Positions 7,825 to 15,744 of a stretch of 22,321 nt of DNA are shown one piece after another. Source of the DNA: DATFLS01 sp964413425 (GTDB taxonomy: Bacteria > Fidelibacterota > JAANXI01). The number at the start of each line of letters is the position of its first letter. Positions within the stretch are counted from its first letter, which is position 1. Below the pieces are notes generated by a model. It ran no database searches. It was given only the letters and a program-made list of their open reading frames with translations, and was not told the DNA's origin. The stretch lies in assembly GCA_964413425.1 (NCBI GenBank), contig CAYPST010000067.1, forward strand, positions 1 through 22,321, in the 5' to 3' direction. The translations under genes and the position numbers were made by a program.

Positions 7825-8643
7825 TTATTCCAGTTCGGCTGCCTCGCCTAGGAGAATCTCGACCTCGTGCTCAAATCCTCCGGTCTCTATCGGGCAGTGC
7901 ATGCCGCATTCCTTGGGGGCGTTGGTCTCCCACCACCATCTGCCGCTGCGGGAGTCTTCACCCTCCTTGACGGGTCGGGTGCAGGGCTGGCAGCCGATGC
8001 TGGAATAACCTTGGTCATACAGCGGATGATAAGGGACGTCAAGTTCATGGAGATAGTTCCAGACATCCTCTTTTTCCCAGTCCAGCAGGGGGCTGATTTT
8101 CACCAATCCACCGTGATCATGATCCACGTCGATCTTTCTCAGGTTGCCCCGGGTGGCCCACTGGCTGCGCCGCAGGCCGGTGCCCCAGGCGTTCAATCCC
8201 CGCAGGATTCCCTGGAGCGGCAGGACCTTCCGGACGTGGCAGCAGAGCAACCGGAGATCCACGGATCGATAGAACGGGTTCATCCCGTGCCGGTTTACCA
8301 GGTGCTCCACGTGCCTGGTTTTCGGGACGAGCACCTCCACATCGATCTCATATTCCTCTCTGACCCGGTCGATAATCTGGTAGGTTTCCTCCGGCAGGCG
8401 CCCCGTATCGACTGTCACCACCCGAACGTGATCGCTGACACGCCAGGCCATATCGATGAGTACCACCGCCTCGGCCTGAAAGCTGGAGATTAGAGCAAAG
8501 CGCTCGGTGCCGAACCGCTCGAACGCCCATTCCAGGATGTCTTCCGGTTCTTTATCCTCAAAGTGGACGGAGAACTCCCCCGCCTCGTAATCGTCCATGA
8601 TAAATCGATCTTCATCTAACTGGCTCTGTACTCCAACAGTCAT
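7825..8643 (-). CDS. cysH: 4Fe-4S adenylyl-sulfate / PAPS reductase
   Basis: This cytoplasmic enzyme reduces activated sulfate to sulfite in assimilatory sulfate reduction, usually with thioredoxin. Numbering from the chosen start (272 aa), the nucleotide-binding stretch is SSFQAEAVVLID (53-64), the paired cysteines CC are at 134-135, CQPC is at 218-221, and the catalytic cysteine lies in KECGMHC (Cys246). The CC plus CxxC pattern marks the iron-sulfur branch, which mostly uses APS rather than PAPS, although some members use both. An extra cysteine follows (Cys250), where the family usually has ECGLH. The ATG at 8643 is preceded by AGAGGAGGAACC, so I reject the longer frame reaching 8730, whose extra residues overlap the sirA end. 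The start is 20 nt after the sirA stop. Confidence 0.92.
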   Translation of the reverse strand: MTVGVQSQLDEDRFIMDDYEAGEFSVHFEDKEPEDILEWAFERFGTERFALISSFQAEAVVLIDMAWRVSDHVRVVTVDTGRLPEETYQIIDRVREEYEIDVEVLVPKTRHVEHLVNRHGMNPFYRSVDLRLLCCHVRKVLPLQGILRGLNAWGTGLRRSQWATRGNLRKIDVDHDHGGLVKISPLLDWEKEDVWNYLHELDVPYHPLYDQGYSSIGCQPCTRPVKEGEDSRSGRWWWETNAPKECGMHCPIETGGFEHEVEILLGEAAELE

Positions 8644-8663
8644 GGTTCCTCCTCTGATAAGAA

Positions 8664-10304
8664 TTAGTCGTTTTCCAGCACGGTCCCTTCCATTACCGGC
8701 AGCAGCTGATCTTTGCCGCGGGCTGCGCAAAATTCCTGAAACGTTTCCTCCGGGGATGTTTCAGAGAGATAAAATTCAATCAGACGTTCCACATACCCGT
8801 CCAGCTCATCCGTGGCAACGCGCCGGACCACCGGCGGTTTTGCTATGGCGGCGTTCTTGCCCAGGCCGCCTCCCAGGAAAATATCGTATGCCTGTATTTT
8901 TTTGCCTTTGATGCCTTTCAGTGTACCCTGAAAGCCGATGTCTCCCACGAAATGTTGTCCGCAGGCATGCGGGCAGCCGTCCAAGTGAAACCGGATATCG
9001 GCGATTTGATCTCCGAACCGGTTTTCCAGATGATCCAGCAATTTCACCAGCCGGGGCTTGGTATCACCGACTGCGAAATTACAGAACGGATTCCCGGTGC
9101 AGCCGATACTGTGCCCCCGGGCCGGATTCTGCGTCAGCGAAAAGCCGATGGAATCAATGGCTTCAACCACCGGATCAATGTCGTCTTCGGATATCCCGCT
9201 GATAATGAAGTTCTGTTCTCTGGTGAACCGGATATCCTCGCCGTACTGATCTGCCACCTCGGCCACCCGGACCATCTGGTCACCAGAAATCAACCCCGGA
9301 AAGACCGGAAACCCGATATAGTAGTGTCCGGCCTGCTTCTGGGAATGAACGCCCATGTGATCCGTGCGATCGATGGGAACCGGTTCTTGTTTCAGCGGGG
9401 TGAGCTCCCGGCCGATATGCTCCTCCAGCCGTTCCCGCACACCGTCCGGGCCCAGGTCATCCACCATGAACTTGAACCGCGCCTTGGTGCGACGCCGCCG
9501 GTAGTTCAGGTCGGGACTCCAGATGCCGAAGACCGCCTCCAGAAATTCCCGGACTTCGTGCTGTACCAGAAATACTCCCAGCGATTGACTGATCCGGGGC
9601 ACGGTGGAGAGGCCGCCGCCGGCAAACGCCGCAAAACCCCGGGCGTCGTCCTGAACCGTGCCAATGAGCGCCACGTCATGAATTTCCGGGGCATTGCAGT
9701 GATACGGGCAGGCAGAGATTGTCCATTTATGTTTTCGGGGCAGATCGCTGAACTCTCTGTTCCCGTAGAAATAATCCGCCAGTTCCTGTACGATTGGTGC
9801 GGTATCAAACGTTTCCTCCGGCTGAAGGCCGGCCACCGGACAACTGGTGATATTCCGCAAAATGTCTCCGCAGGCCCCGGCAGTGGTGAGGCCGGCAGTC
9901 TCGAAGGTGTCGAAAATCTCCGGTACATCCGGGAGTCGAATGTGGTGGAGCTGAATGTCCTGCCGGGTGGTGATCTCACCGAAATTCTTTCCGAACTTCC
10001 GGGAAATCTCTCCGATGATGCGGAGCTGATCCGCGCGTAGAATACCACCCGGGATTTTCACCCGCATCATGAAGTCGCCGATTTTCGGCTTATCGTGATA
10101 CAGTCCCCACCACTGGAGCCGCAGGATCTCATTCTCGTCGATCTCTTCGTAGGGGATCTCCACTAATTGCGGCAGTTCATCTATCAGATCATAGGGTTGC
10201 TTCTCGTGTTTGATGCGTTCCACCGAATTCCGTCGCCGCACTTCTTCCCATGTCAGGGGTTCTTTTTTGCGTTTGGCTCGTCGCCGGGTTCGCTTCTCTG
10301 GCAT
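8664..10304 (-). CDS. sirA: Siroheme/4Fe-4S sulfite reductase (ferredoxin-type)
   Basis: A 546-aa enzyme of the nitrite/sulfite reductase family that would reduce sulfite to sulfide with six electrons from ferredoxin. Two ferredoxin-like half-domains and two siroheme/Fe-S domains are present. The cluster and siroheme ligands are GCTGNPFC (Cys402, Cys408) and GCPHAC (Cys444, Cys448). Lys191 and Lys193 in LPRKHKW probably bind the anion. Tyr69 (WWGLY) and Cys155 (TSCPVAG) match the pair that forms a covalent bond in mycobacterial SirA (family knowledge). No flavin domain is present, so an external donor is needed. The first 15 residues are very basic (KRTRRRAKRKK). The ATG at 10304 has AGGAGGAC upstream. 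Nitrite reduction is the alternative, but the adjacent cysH favours sulfite. Confidence 0.9.
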   Translation of the reverse strand: MPEKRTRRRAKRKKEPLTWEEVRRRNSVERIKHEKQPYDLIDELPQLVEIPYEEIDENEILRLQWWGLYHDKPKIGDFMMRVKIPGGILRADQLRIIGEISRKFGKNFGEITTRQDIQLHHIRLPDVPEIFDTFETAGLTTAGACGDILRNITSCPVAGLQPEETFDTAPIVQELADYFYGNREFSDLPRKHKWTISACPYHCNAPEIHDVALIGTVQDDARGFAAFAGGGLSTVPRISQSLGVFLVQHEVREFLEAVFGIWSPDLNYRRRRTKARFKFMVDDLGPDGVRERLEEHIGRELTPLKQEPVPIDRTDHMGVHSQKQAGHYYIGFPVFPGLISGDQMVRVAEVADQYGEDIRFTREQNFIISGISEDDIDPVVEAIDSIGFSLTQNPARGHSIGCTGNPFCNFAVGDTKPRLVKLLDHLENRFGDQIADIRFHLDGCPHACGQHFVGDIGFQGTLKGIKGKKIQAYDIFLGGGLGKNAAIAKPPVVRRVATDELDGYVERLIEFYLSETSPEETFQEFCAARGKDQLLPVMEGTVLEND

Positions 10305-10853
10305 AATTGAGTCCTCCTGTTTCAGGTTATGAGTTACTCCCGGCACTGACTACTGTCTTCCTGAGATCGAGCGGTGTGAAAGAGTATCGGATATCTTTTG
10401 CATCCATCTGAGACCGGTTCGCTTGCAATCTCTCTTCTCCCTCGAATGAAAGCCGGAGACAGGTTTCCCGTCCGGGAGTGGCTGATTTCTTAATACAATT
10501 TCAAGATATCCGGAGTACGAGCGTATCGACGGTGCCGGCTAAACCCGCTTTGCTGTGCGCCTGTATAATCGGCGACACTCAACCGGATACGCTGCTGAGG
10601 AGTTCGTATGGTCTACGAACGGAAGCATCCGGATGTGTATACTCGACTTACTTACGGGATCTGGGTGGGGTTAACACCCACAACACATACAGAACCAACA
10701 AATGCAGGAAGGTGAAAGGAGGGCTGAGGAATTGTTATGTGATCGCTGGCGGGGATGCCAGAGATTGACTGAAGATGATTGATCCAGTTTCATTGAAACA
10801 CTCCTCTGTGTGAAACCCTGAAATCTCAATTGAGACTGATACTCAATTAAGTT
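10305..10853 (-). other. Long 5' leader of the sulfite-reduction operon with several inverted repeats
   Basis: If transcription starts from the promoter at 10860-10888, about 550 nt of untranslated leader precede sirA. I see no open frame of useful length on the minus strand here. Inverted repeats: GTTCGTA/TACGAAC with a 5-nt loop (10602-10620); CATCCGGATG (10626-10635); a TGGGTG/CACCCA stem (about 10662-10680); GTTTC-ATT-GAAAC (10787-10799); and an imperfect GC-rich hairpin near 10450-10480. None matched a riboswitch consensus I know. A regulatory RNA, or simply a second promoter closer to sirA, remain possible. Confidence 0.45.
10824..10852. promoter_or_regulatory. Paired palindromes at the sulfur promoter start
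   Basis: TCTCAATTGAGA (10824-10835) is a perfect 12-bp palindrome, and ACTCAATTAAGT (10841-10852) is a near copy 17 bp away. Together they lie at and just downstream of the predicted transcription start of the minus-strand operon. This is a typical place for a repressor bound as two dimers. The regulator is not in the window. Confidence 0.5.
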
Positions 10854-10859
10854 GTCGAA

Positions 10860-10888
10860 AGTATACACAAGACTCCCGTCCATGTCAA
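10860..10888 (-). promoter_or_regulatory. Sigma70-type promoter for the sirA-korB operon
   Basis: On the minus strand TTGACA (10883-10888) and TATACT (10860-10865) are separated by exactly 17 nt. The -35 is a perfect match and the -10 is a five-of-six match. The predicted start is near 10853. It points at sirA, and no other minus-strand gene lies between. Confidence 0.75.
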
Positions 10889-10895
10889 GGAAAAA

Positions 10896-10912
10896 TGTTG
10901 AAAAATTCAACA
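10896..10912. promoter_or_regulatory. Palindromic operator TGTTGAA-N3-TTCAACA, copy 1
   Basis: TGTTGAAAAATTCAACA is a perfect 7-3-7 inverted repeat 7 bp upstream of the -35 box of the sulfur operon. An activator there could contact the polymerase. Imperfect copies occur before ccmF (16807-16838 and 17001-17017), which argues for a real binding site. It is also within the divergent lepA upstream region. Confidence 0.55.
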
Positions 10913-11044
10913 AAATCATAATTTGTGATCTGGGAGCTGTGAAACATCTCAATGGAAAAGGAATGTAAAGGGGACGAATATTTCCGGAGAGAGGCGGAGA
11001 CCGGCAGCATAATAGTGGTATCTCCGGCATTGCAGGGAATCCGG

Positions 11045-11073
11045 TTGTGATGCGAATGGAATTGATTGATAAA
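11045..11073 (+). promoter_or_regulatory. Weak candidate promoter for lepA
   Basis: TTGTGA and GATAAA with a 17-nt spacer lie 29 bp before the lepA start. Each box matches the consensus at four of six positions. This is only a candidate. Confidence 0.25.
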
Positions 11074-11101
11074 CCCAAAAAATCTCCTAAATTAGTAGAC
11101 T

Positions 11102-12907
11102 ATGCAACCAACGCTGTCACATATACGGAATTTCAGTATTATCGCCCATATCGATCACGGGAAATCCACGCTCGCCGACCGGATGCTGGAGCACACCCAT
11201 ACCCTGGCTGCGAAGGAAATGAAGGAGCAGGTGCTGGACAGTATGGATCTGGAGCGGGAGCGGGGCATCACGATCAAGAGCCACCCCATTCGTATGATTT
11301 ATAAGGCGGATGACCAGGAAGAATATATTTTCAATCTGATAGATACGCCCGGCCATGTGGATTTTTCCTACGAAGTATCCCGGAGCCTGGCCGCCTGTGA
11401 AGGGGCTGTGGTGCTGGTGGACGCCGCCCAGGGTGTGGAAGCCCAGACCGTCTCCAATGTGTATATGGCGGTGGATAATGACCTGACGATTATTCCGGTC
11501 ATCAATAAAATAGATCTGCCCAGCGCCCGGGTGGAAGATGTGACCCGGCAAATTGTCCACCTCATCGGATGCGATCCCGAGGAGGTGCTGCGTGTTTCTG
11601 CAAAAACCGGGGAAGGCGTTCCGGAGTTGCTGAACGCCATCATCGAGCTTATTCCCTCACCCGGGGAGCCGGAACACGATACGGTTAAGGCGCTCATTTT
11701 TGACAGCACGTATGATACCTACCGGGGTGCCGTACCCTATGTCCGGGTGGTTCAGGGTGAAATCGAGCCGGGAATGAAAATTCAGTTCATGTCGAACAAC
11801 CGGACCCATGAGGTCAACGAAGTGGGGGTGTTCAGGCTCGAGCGTATTAAAAAAGAAAAGCTCTCCCCGGGAGAAGTGGGGTACGTTGTTGCCAGTATCA
11901 AAGAGGTGGATGATGTCCGGGTGGGGGACACGATTACGGATGCACAGAATCCTGCCAGAAAACAATTGCCCGGCTACAAACAGGTGAAACCGATGGTGTT
12001 TTCCGGATTATATCCCATAGATAGTGACGATTACGAAGATCTTCGTTCCTCACTGGATCGCTTGCAGCTCAATGATCCCAGCCTGGTGTTCGAACCGGAA
12101 ACCTCCTCGGCGCTGGGCTTCGGTTTTCGATGCGGCTTCCTGGGAATGCTGCACATGGAAATTATCCAGGAACGGCTGGATCGCGAGTTCGGGCTGGAAC
12201 TTATCACGACGGTCCCGAATGTCCGGTATCGCATCACCACCGAGGACGGCGAGGTGCTGGAACTGCAGAATCCTTCGGAGATGCCGGACCAGCATCAGAT
12301 TGAAAAAATGGAAGAGCCGTATGTCTATGCGGAAATTATTGTCAGGAGTGAATACATTGGCAACATGATGCAGCTTTGCCAGGATAAACGGGGGGTGTAT
12401 AAAACCACGAAATATCTGGATGAGCAGACGGTGGAGTTAAATTACGAACTCCCGCTCTCGGAAATTATCTTTGATTTTTACGACAAACTCAAATCCGCCT
12501 CCCGGGGCTATGCTTCGTTCGATTACGAAATTATCGGATACCAGGAAAGCGATCTGGTGAAGTTGGATATCCTGATTAACGGGGATCCGGTGGATGCGTT
12601 ATCGACCGTGATCCATCGTGAAGATGCCTATCACAGGGGCCGGAGTTTATGCCGGAAGCTCCGGGAACTCATCCCCCGCCAGATGATTGAAGTACCGATT
12701 CAGGCCGCTATCGGGAATAATATCATCGCACGGGAAACGGTCAGAGCCCTGCGAAAAAATGTCACCGCCAAGTGTTATGGCGGTGATGTCACCCGGAAGC
12801 GGAAGCTGCTGGAGAAGCAGAAAGAGGGCAAGCAGCGAATGAAAAATGTGGGCCAGGTGACGGTGCCGCAGGAAGCCTTTCTCGCTATTTTACAAGTAGA
12901 TGAGTAA
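11102..12907 (+). CDS. lepA: Elongation factor 4 (LepA), ribosome-associated GTPase
   Basis: The 601-aa product is a complete LepA/EF4, a translational GTPase that binds ribosomes and is thought to help in ribosome biogenesis or back-translocation under stress. The GTPase motifs are AHIDHGKST (residues 15-23), DTPGH (81-85, with the catalytic His85) and NKID (135-138). Domains II, III and V follow, with SGLYPIDSDDYEDLR, and the LepA-specific C-terminal domain ends in the conserved GKQRMKNVGQVTVPQEAF. No domain IV of the EF-G type is seen, as expected. Length equals the family norm. The ATG at 11102 lacks an obvious Shine-Dalgarno sequence, but it fits the usual N-terminus (IRNFSIIAHIDHGKST). 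It heads a plus-strand group of five genes. Confidence 0.97.
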   Translation: MQPTLSHIRNFSIIAHIDHGKSTLADRMLEHTHTLAAKEMKEQVLDSMDLERERGITIKSHPIRMIYKADDQEEYIFNLIDTPGHVDFSYEVSRSLAACEGAVVLVDAAQGVEAQTVSNVYMAVDNDLTIIPVINKIDLPSARVEDVTRQIVHLIGCDPEEVLRVSAKTGEGVPELLNAIIELIPSPGEPEHDTVKALIFDSTYDTYRGAVPYVRVVQGEIEPGMKIQFMSNNRTHEVNEVGVFRLERIKKEKLSPGEVGYVVASIKEVDDVRVGDTITDAQNPARKQLPGYKQVKPMVFSGLYPIDSDDYEDLRSSLDRLQLNDPSLVFEPETSSALGFGFRCGFLGMLHMEIIQERLDREFGLELITTVPNVRYRITTEDGEVLELQNPSEMPDQHQIEKMEEPYVYAEIIVRSEYIGNMMQLCQDKRGVYKTTKYLDEQTVELNYELPLSEIIFDFYDKLKSASRGYASFDYEIIGYQESDLVKLDILINGDPVDALSTVIHREDAYHRGRSLCRKLRELIPRQMIEVPIQAAIGNNIIARETVRALRKNVTAKCYGGDVTRKRKLLEKQKEGKQRMKNVGQVTVPQEAFLAILQVDE

Positions 12908-12923
12908 CTGAAAGAGCCCACCC

Positions 12924-13388
12924 ATGATCGAAATTTCAGGTCTCAAGGAAATCAAGTTATTTGACGGTCTCAGCCAGGATAAATTGCAGTCCATTGCCAA
13001 TGAAGAAGAAGTTCTGGAACTGGAGGAGGGGACGACGCTTTTTGAGGAAGACAATACCGGCCGGGATCTCTACATTTTGCCGGAAGGAAAGATACGGAGC
13101 GAAATTGCGGTTCCGGGTGGACGGAGTGAGGGTGTTGAACGCATCCAGGAGATTTATCCGGGGGAAGTCCTTGGTGAATTTTCGTATGTGGATGAGGCTC
13201 CCCGATCGGCAACGGCGCGGGCTGACAGGGAGTCCCGGCTGTTCTTCCTTACCGCGGGTGCCCTGGACAGGCTGATTGAACGAAATCCCTCCCTGGGCTA
13301 TCATATCATGCATAATATTGCAAAAACTCTCTGCGAGCGGGTTCGCAATGCCAACCTGGCGCTCAGAAATGCATTAATCTGGATTTAG
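12924..13388 (+). CDS. Single-domain cyclic-nucleotide-binding protein
   Basis: The 154-aa protein is essentially one cNMP-binding (CAP_ED) domain. The phosphate-binding cassette is GEFSYVDEAPRSATARA (84-100), with Glu85 and Arg94 in the canonical places. Early glycines (LFDGLS, EGTTLFEEDNTGRDLYIL) complete the beta roll. There is no helix-turn-helix, kinase or channel domain after it, only a helix (NIAKTLCERVRNANLALRNALIWI), so it is not a transcription factor of the CRP type. It may act as a cyclic-nucleotide-sensing partner subunit, or may bind a different ligand. It starts 16 nt after the lepA stop with a weak GAAAGAG site, suggesting cotranscription with lepA. Confidence 0.85.
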   Translation: MIEISGLKEIKLFDGLSQDKLQSIANEEEVLELEEGTTLFEEDNTGRDLYILPEGKIRSEIAVPGGRSEGVERIQEIYPGEVLGEFSYVDEAPRSATARADRESRLFFLTAGALDRLIERNPSLGYHIMHNIAKTLCERVRNANLALRNALIWI

Positions 13389-13413
13389 CTCCAACATCGG
13401 GTATCTATCTCTG

Positions 13414-14982
13414 TTGGATAACAATCTTCTATTGGTGAACGGTAAAATTTATCCTGGCCCTCCCTGGAATTTTACCTGCTCGGCACTTTCGATACGGCAG
13501 GGAAGAGTTGCTGCCTTCGGTGAAGAAGCCCTGCAGGATCGGTCTGAGTTTTCCTCCGGCGAAGTCATCGATGTCGCAGGTGCGGCCATTTTTCCAGGGT
13601 TCATCGACAGCCATGTGCATCTGACTGAACTGGGCGCCTCTCTGGAACAGCTTGCATTCCCGGCGGACACCGGCCCCGAAGAAATCCGGAGGCTGGTTGC
13701 CCGGGAGACTGAAAATAAAAATCCCGGTGAATGGATTGTCGGCGGCCAGTGGAGTCTGCACTCCTTTCCTGATTTTCCGAATAAAACCTTGTTAGATTCC
13801 GTGGCCCCTGCACATCCGGTAGCGCTCTATAGCAAAGATCTCCATTCGCTGCTCCTGAATTCCAGGGCCCTTGAACTCCTGCGGATTAATACAGATACGC
13901 CTGATCCTGAAAATGGTGTCATTATGCGTGATACAGACTCCCGGCCGACCGGCGTACTGCGCGAACATGCGCTGCAGTTATTTGAGGCTCGCCGGGAACC
14001 AAGGCATGCCAGGGCATTCGAAAGACTGCATACACAGGCTGCTGATTATTGTCTCAAACGAGGTATCACAACTGTGCATTCCATAGAAATCCCGGCACAC
14101 TGGCAGCGGCTGAAAACATTGGCAGCCCGGGGAACTTTGCAGCTCCGGGTGGGTGTGTTATTGCGACCGGATGAGTTTGAGACTATCGAACACTTCCCTG
14201 TACAATCTGGCCAGGGAGATGATTGGTGCTGGCTGATTGGCGTTAAAATTTTCGCAGATGGTGCATTAGGGTCCCGATCTGCGTGGCTGAAAACTCCCTA
14301 TGAGAAAAGTGATGACAGAGGAATGGCACTCGTCTCTTACCAGGAGCTGATGCAGCAGGTCAGTCGGGCGCACCAGCACAAACTGAGTGTCGGTATTCAC
14401 GCGATTGGCGATGCCGCTGTTGAAATGGCGTTACAGGTGCTCCTGCACACCAGGCGGCAGGGGGCAGGTGTGCTTCGGGATCGGATAGAACATTTTCAAC
14501 TAATAGATCCGGCAGATTGCCGTTCCATTCCCAGCGATTTGTTTGCAGCGGTGCAGCCGGTTCACATGGCAGGTGATCGATCACTGGCCGAGGAGCATTG
14601 GGGTGAACGATCCAGGTTTGCGTTTGCTTTGCATACCCTGCAGCGTTCCGGTGTACACCTCTGTTTTGGCTCGGATGCGCCGGTGGAAGAGGCGGATCCA
14701 TGGAAAGGAATTCAGGTGGCTGTGACCCGGCGAACCAGCGGCGTTGACAATCCCTGGAATAGCGACGAACAGATATCGCTTGCAGCCGCCTTAACTGCAT
14801 ATACATACAACGGTGCCCTGGCCGCATACCGGGAGCGTGTACTCGGTTCCCTTCACGTCGGCACCCGGGGTGATGCGGTGGTACTGAGTGAAGATCCGTT
14901 TCGGGTGCAGCCGGAGCAACTCTCTGAGATTAAGCCAATCATGACGATAGTGGGAGGGAAGGTAGTATACACGGATGGCTAA
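13414..14982 (+). CDS. YtcJ-type amidohydrolase (amidohydrolase 3 family)
   Basis: A 522-aa metal-dependent hydrolase with a TIM barrel and flanking beta domain. The metal motif is FIDSHVH (His67 and His69). Other family signatures are KIFADGALGSRSAWL, GIHAIGDAAVEMAL, DRIEHFQLI and FGSDAPVE, which supply the remaining His and Asp ligands. Members of this family act on varied amides or similar C-N bonds, and the substrate cannot be inferred. There is no signal peptide, so the enzyme should be cytoplasmic. The start is uncertain: the frame opens with TTG at 13414, 25 nt after the previous gene, and neither it nor the in-frame GTG at 13435 has a good ribosome site. The end overlaps the next gene by 8 nt. 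Confidence 0.87.
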   Translation: MDNNLLLVNGKIYPGPPWNFTCSALSIRQGRVAAFGEEALQDRSEFSSGEVIDVAGAAIFPGFIDSHVHLTELGASLEQLAFPADTGPEEIRRLVARETENKNPGEWIVGGQWSLHSFPDFPNKTLLDSVAPAHPVALYSKDLHSLLLNSRALELLRINTDTPDPENGVIMRDTDSRPTGVLREHALQLFEARREPRHARAFERLHTQAADYCLKRGITTVHSIEIPAHWQRLKTLAARGTLQLRVGVLLRPDEFETIEHFPVQSGQGDDWCWLIGVKIFADGALGSRSAWLKTPYEKSDDRGMALVSYQELMQQVSRAHQHKLSVGIHAIGDAAVEMALQVLLHTRRQGAGVLRDRIEHFQLIDPADCRSIPSDLFAAVQPVHMAGDRSLAEEHWGERSRFAFALHTLQRSGVHLCFGSDAPVEEADPWKGIQVAVTRRTSGVDNPWNSDEQISLAAALTAYTYNGALAAYRERVLGSLHVGTRGDAVVLSEDPFRVQPEQLSEIKPIMTIVGGKVVYTDG

Positions 14983-15739
14983 GCGGAACCGCAGTCGACT
15001 GAACAGGGCGTTGAAAGAATATATTGATTATACCCGCTCTCCGCTGCAAAGCGTGATTTTTATTCTCCCGGCGCTCCTGGTATATGAGGGTGGATTGTTC
15101 CTGTTCAATCGATCTGATGTCACGGGTATCCGGAACGGGGCAGATGTGCTGCTGCGGCAGTTCTACAGTCTTTTCGGGTTGTACGGATTCTATGCCTTCG
15201 CGGTCAGTTTACTCTTGATTCTCCTGTTCACATTCTGGCTTGAATATCAACGCGGGCAAAAAATAGCTATCCAGCCGATATATTTTTTCGGCATGCTTGG
15301 GGAGAGCATCATTTATGGTGTGGTGCTGTTCGTTTTTCTCAGCAAGATTGCGGCCATTGATCTGCAGATCACCCCGCCGCTGGAATTAAAGATGGCCCAG
15401 CAGCTTATTCTGGCAATGGGCGCCGGGATTTATGAAGAATTGGTCTTTCGGGTGCTGGCTGTCTCCGGAATTGCTACACTGATGATGGTTGGAGCCCGGT
15501 GGAAAAATCGCAGTGCGTATGGTTTGGGGATACTCCTTTCGGCAGTGGTCTTTTCCTGGTTTCACTATGTGGGAATGTACGGGGATAGTTTTCTAATCAG
15601 GACGTTTCTTCTCCGGACAATCGCCGGGATTGTTTTATCGTTACTCTATGTTCTTCGCGGATTTGGCATCACCGCATATACCCACATATTTTACGATTGT
15701 ATTATTATATTTTTTGTATCAAATCACGGAATGGGATGA
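14975..15739 (+). CDS. CPBP-family intramembrane metalloprotease
   Basis: A 254-aa membrane protein with about six hydrophobic segments (roughly 25-45, 65-88, 102-125, 143-172, 184-200 and 208-248). The glutamate motif YEELVFR (Glu154, Glu155, Arg159), FSWFH (His197) and AYTHIFYD (His237, Asp241) are the conserved active-site elements of the CPBP/CAAX-protease (Abi) family. Bacterial members have been linked to prenyl-protein processing, bacteriocin immunity or maturation of surface proteins, and the target is not clear here. The ATG at 14975 overlaps the amidohydrolase end by 8 nt, indicating translational coupling. The thioesterase follows 5 nt after its stop. Confidence 0.88.
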   Translation: MAKRNRSRLNRALKEYIDYTRSPLQSVIFILPALLVYEGGLFLFNRSDVTGIRNGADVLLRQFYSLFGLYGFYAFAVSLLLILLFTFWLEYQRGQKIAIQPIYFFGMLGESIIYGVVLFVFLSKIAAIDLQITPPLELKMAQQLILAMGAGIYEELVFRVLAVSGIATLMMVGARWKNRSAYGLGILLSAVVFSWFHYVGMYGDSFLIRTFLLRTIAGIVLSLLYVLRGFGITAYTHIFYDCIIIFFVSNHGMG

Positions 15740-15744
15740 GGACC

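Noticed and set aside
8644..8730. N-terminal extension of cysH
   Set aside because: It overlaps sirA, is Arg-rich and has no ribosome site, while the ATG at 8643 has AGAGGAGGA.
10441..10490. AGCCGGAGACAGG and GCCACT...GGGAA words resembling parts of a cobalamin riboswitch
   Set aside because: The words lie on opposite strands and in the wrong order, and the rest of the aptamer core is not found.
10478..10768. Plus-strand 96-codon frame
   Set aside because: It has no similarity, no ribosome site and a composition unlike the neighbours. It is antisense to the predicted sirA leader.
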